In this document: positions 60,276 to 64,000 of the stretch, in pieces
Position numbering within the stretch: position 1 is the first letter of the stretch
Layout: every line of letters starts with the position of its first letter
Assembly (NCBI GenBank): GCA_013398955.1
Contig: VWPU01005257.1
Coordinates: 124,001 to 188,000 of the forward strand
Direction of reading: 5' to 3'
Length of the DNA stretch: 64,000 nucleotides
DNA from: Callaeas wilsoni
Lineage: Eukaryota; Chordata; Aves; Passeriformes; Callaeidae
Made by a program: the position numbers and the translations under genes
The notes under the pieces: model-generated
Databases searched by the model: none
What the model saw: the letters and a program-made list of their open reading frames with translations, nothing else
What the model was told of the DNA's origin: nothing

Positions 60276-63200
60276 AATGCCAGCGTGACTTTCGCCCCAG
60301 GCCCAGCAGCAGCCGTGCCTGAGGACGAGGGGGGCTGGTTTGTGGGGCTCTCTGTTCGGAGGTACCTGCCTCAACCCGTATTTAAGATCTGACAGACTTT
60401 CTACTTACACTCAGAATTGACCTAAATTCGTGGCCACCATCTGAGGATGGCAAATGGCCTCCATACATAAGTTTCTACTTTCAGTTTTTGAGGAAAATAT
60501 AGATAAATCAAGAGATTGATAGGTACTGATGGTCTAAGTGGTTCTGGCTGTTTCGCTCAAGATCAGCAGGAACATTAGAGCTAAAAACAGACAAAATGCA
60601 GTTTTATTTCAACATTTTGATCTGAATAAACCAAATAAATTTATTTAAAATGCTGGTTTTACATGGATTCTCTATGTATCAGGCTGCAATAGCCAAAATT
60701 AAAAACGTGACATATTAAGGTGTATCTCACAATCCTCCTAGGGCAGCACGCCACCAGCACATACCTCTGATTAAAAGTACTCCCTGAAATATGCACAGCT
60801 CCATTTAGCTGCAACAAAGAGCCAACTACTCTTCAAATTAAAGTGAATTTTATTAACTTGATTCAGAGTCTGTCACTCACTTTCCAACGTCTTACATGTA
60901 CCTATAATATATGTCATAGTTAATCCATTTGATGGACTGTGTTTGTGCTTCTCTGATGAACTCTTGGCAATCTGCCTGCCAGTACACATCCTTTACAACA
61001 ACCTCTTGGAGTTTCAAATTAGTAAAAAGGCTTTATATAGCTTGCTTTATTAACAAATAAGTAAAGAAATAAAGGCTACGAACTGTTTCTCTGTTTCTGC
61101 TGTCTGTTTAGGTTAGCAAGGCTGCAGGCACTGATCTTTCACAGTGTGTAAATGGTGCTTGGTACAATGCCCACCATTCACCCCAGCCTTGCTGGGCTTC
61201 CCAGTGCAAATCTAATAATATAAAGGCTTTTTTTAGAGTAAGATTCACCTTATCTATCAGTAGTTGCACAAAAGATAAGTATTTCCTCCACACTAAATCA
61301 TCAAAGCTTTCTCTTCAATTAACATTAAAAGCTACCTATAGAAAATTTATCTGCCTTGTAATATATCTTTTAGGATAAATGAAACTTTTTATCACGTTTT
61401 GTTCTTCCTCAAAAATGAAATCTTGTGACATTAACAAAAAGGTATTATTCTTCCCCAATTTTCTGTAATGAGTTCTTAAATTCACAGGGCAACCTTTTCA
61501 TGTTAAGTGTATTTCTGATAATCAAAATCCAGATCTTTAACAAAGATGACACACAATAGTTTCATGACTAAAACTATTTCTCCCTTCAGCAACTGACATT
61601 TTCAAACTTCAATGCAGAGAATAAGAACACAGCATAAAGCAGTCTACAGTAAAAGATTAAAACAAGGAGCAAAGGGAAAATTAATTCTCACTACCATGCT
61701 ACAGCAAGTGGGAAAAAAAAAGCAATTGTAGGAATCGAGGCAGGGTTGGCAGCACATTTTTGGCTGTGACCAGTGGTCTCATGCTCTGCTCAGACAAAGC
61801 AATACCACAGAGCACAGCCAGACACAGGTTCTTGAGGTGGTCTGGCTGCAAAGGAGGTATCTGGGCAGCATTTTCACACTGAGTCTTCAATGTCTTCACC
61901 TGCTGGGCAAGTGCTGTCTCACGTATCACCGTCAAAATCCCCGTGACCTTATGAGTCAGGTTTCCTTCGGGCATAAAGCACAATTTCACTGCATGGGGCC
62001 TAAACTGGATGCAACCAAACAAGCCAAAAAGGGCAGTACTGAGAAAATCACTGCCTTCATGGATCAGATAAGTGCCAAAGAAGGGACAACGGTTTGGAAA
62101 TTTGGGGGTTTTTTAATATTTAATCTCTTGACCTTGATAATGTTCATATTAATAAAAATCAATTAATAAAAAATAAATAAAAAATAAAGCGAAACTACTA
62201 TTTAGAAGGAAAGACATATCTAAAGCAATATAGCTGCAAATGAAGATAGCTCTGGTTTATGAGAGGCTCAGGAAACGCAGCACCAGTTGTCTCCAACATC
62301 TTTTTGGAAGTCAGAACTTAATACAATCAACAAGTATTACTGGGTTTGCAGCAACAGACACCAGGGCCCTTCTAGCAGATACCACAGCAACCTACAAGGC
62401 AGGAGGCCAGGTCACTTTTTATTTTAATTTTTCACTACAAATGCAGGTCATCTATCATATGATTAAGTACATCTTGGGGAATATTCCAAGCACAGGGCAC
62501 TGCAAGTGTTTTTCCCAGGTCAGACCAGGAAGGTCATTCCAGACTCAGGTGTGCTCCCAAGTACAGACAATGCAGACAGCTATTTTAGCCACAAGCCTGT
62601 CATGAAAAATCACTGGACACAAACCAAATTCTGCAGTGCCCTACTAATAAAACACAGCTCTCCCGTCTCCACAAGAATTCCATGGAAATCAGATAATTAA
62701 CAAATGAGGAAGAACATAATTACAAGATTGTAGGGTACCCTTATTGCTATGAATATGTCAGCATATTTATCACTGTTACCTGTCACCACATACAAAGAAC
62801 ATGTCTTTAATGCAGTTAGTTTAATCTACAAGCTCAAAAATAATAATTTCTCACCTCTATTGACATTTCTAGAAGTTATTTTTGCCTTAAAATGTCACCA
62901 TGAGGATCTGTGAGGCACATTACACATAAGAGCTCGAGGCTTTTATCTGCCTAAACAACCAAATAATGGTGTTAGAAAAGTGTCTTTTCTGCTCCCGAGC
63001 ATGTTCAGAAGCAAATTACACAAAGAAAAAGAGTGACCCAGTTCAGCAATGTAAATACATGTCACCTCACTGGCTTTCAAAGTGTAGCTGAAATAACGTT
63101 CAGATGCTGCAGCCTGCACTTCAGACAGCAAAGTCCATAAATATTCCCTGTGATTAACAGGACCAGATAAAGAGACAGCGTGCTGGTTTTGGCTGGGGTA

Positions 63201-64000
63201 GAGTTCTGACAGGCAGATCACTACAGGGGTGAACTGACAGAGGTCACGCCGAAGGCCACGTTCCTAGAGCTGCAGCTCTGCTAGGGAATCCTATGAGCTG
63301 TACTTCAGATGTCTGCATGGCTGCAAGCGGCAGGTCAGCAAGAGGCACTAAGGAAAGACTAATAACCTACAGGGAAATCAGCATCATCAGAGTGTGCAAA
63401 CTAGTCCCAAAACCAACCCAGAAATAATCCCTCTACATTTGCCTAAGAAAGCCACTCTGGGTATCTTCAATTCATTCCTAGCAGAATCTGTCTGCTTTAC
63501 CTGTGCAAGTTATTAAAAAAGGCTATTAAACTGTATTAATTTAATTCATAAGGCCTTTTCCTACAGCTGTACTGATGAGACAAAGATGACCTGCTTTTGC
63601 AGAGTTTGATGTGTTTCATGTTTCTTTTTTGGGAACACGCACCACGATGCCTTTGAAAACATGGACACACGAGACCTGCACATTAGTCTGAGGATCCAGA
63701 AGCCCTCACACTATGAAACAGCTGGAAAGGACTTTTCAGTCCTCAAAACCTTTCCATTTCTCTACAGCTGTTTATAATGAGAGTAAAGGAACACATCTTT
63801 CCAATCCAGCCTGGATGATTAATTAACTGATGCAACAGCAATGCTGCAGCTGCGTTTGCCAAGTTATCATCCTCAGGACCATAATTAACACAGAGGAAGT
63901 TCCAGTGGGAATCAGGCTTGAATGACATCAGTGGTAACAATTAAAAGCTCCTGAAGCTTTTACAGCACATCAGAGCAGCTTCTTCTTCTCTGAGCAACCC
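60276..64000. other. Mostly unique AT-rich DNA
   Basis: Apart from the exon-like frame at 61699-62004, no gene is supported. An AT-rich run of AATAAAAAAT words lies near 62140-62190. A 26-bp piece resembling a common avian LTR word (CTGGTTTTGGCTGGGGTAGA) occurs near 63183 without further LTR sequence. Confidence 0.45.
61699..62004 (-). CDS. Weak candidate exon, unknown protein
   Basis: On the minus strand an acceptor (CTTTTTGGCTTGTTTGGTTG, then CATCCAG) precedes TTTAGGCCCCATGC. Two readings are possible. One is a 105-bp phase 0-0 exon (62004-61900) ending CAG/GTGAAG, encoding FRPHAVKLCFMPEGNLTHKV plus TGILTVIRETALAQQ. The other is a longer terminal frame running to a TAG at 61699, adding a Leu/Ala-rich helical-looking stretch (LKNLCLAVLCGIALSEQSM). 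The composition suggests an alpha-helical, HEAT/ARM-like protein, but that is only an impression. The family is not recognised. Confidence 0.3.
   Translation of the reverse strand, partial: FRPHAVKLCFMPEGNLTHKVTGILTVIRETALAQQVKTLKTQCENAAQIPPLQPDHLKNLCLAVLCGIALSEQSMRPLVTAKNVLPTLPRFLQLLFFSHLL

Noticed and set aside
63183..63208. CTGGTTTTGGCTGGGGTAGA resembling a common avian LTR word
   Set aside because: Too short, and flanking sequence does not continue the LTR.
1..64000. tRNA, rRNA, snoRNA or CRISPR features
   Set aside because: No cloverleaf with A and B box elements, no rRNA-like block and no regularly spaced repeat array was seen by eye. A covariance-model scan could still find small RNAs.

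Overview
The window looks like a stretch of bird chromosome, probably mostly intron or intergenic DNA. It is AT-rich with short CpG-dense patches. The only abundant recognisable repeats are 5'-truncated CR1 LINE fragments ending in the ATTCTRTG-like CR1 3' end. There are no Alu- or B1-like SINEs and no bacterial gene organisation. Turtles and crocodiles also carry CR1, so Aves is an inference from the low repeat density and the CR1 subtypes.

Layout. 1-10 kb: unique AT-rich DNA with one CR1 3' end (1.06-1.25 kb), A-rich tracts (4.4 and 6.5 kb) and a small CpG-rich patch (6.64-6.89 kb). 10.07-11.19 kb: a compound repeat with two 259-bp near-identical inverted arms around a 359-bp centre, flanked by about 130-bp direct repeats; this is the most striking structure in the window. 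11-25 kb: unique DNA, an internally deleted minus-strand CR1 (16.5-17.1 kb), and the best coding exon (20157-20396, minus, 240 bp, phase 1-1, good splice sites at both ends). 24-33 kb: small tandem duplications and two CR1 fragments. 33-46 kb: unique DNA and two CR1 insertions. 46-48 kb: a CpG-dense island and weak minus-strand exon-like frames. 54-60 kb: a small hairpin, a second good minus-strand exon candidate (58428-58666), and at 59.3-60.3 kb an LTR-like edge, a CpG-dense block and a CR1 3' end side by side. 60-64 kb: unique DNA with a further minus-strand exon-like frame at 61.7-62.0 kb.

The splice-compatible reading frames of any quality all lie on the minus strand, so the simplest model is one minus-strand gene with very large introns. 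I did not recognise the protein and give no symbol. No tRNA, rRNA, CRISPR array or complete gene was found. Most long open frames here are chance frames or antisense to CR1.
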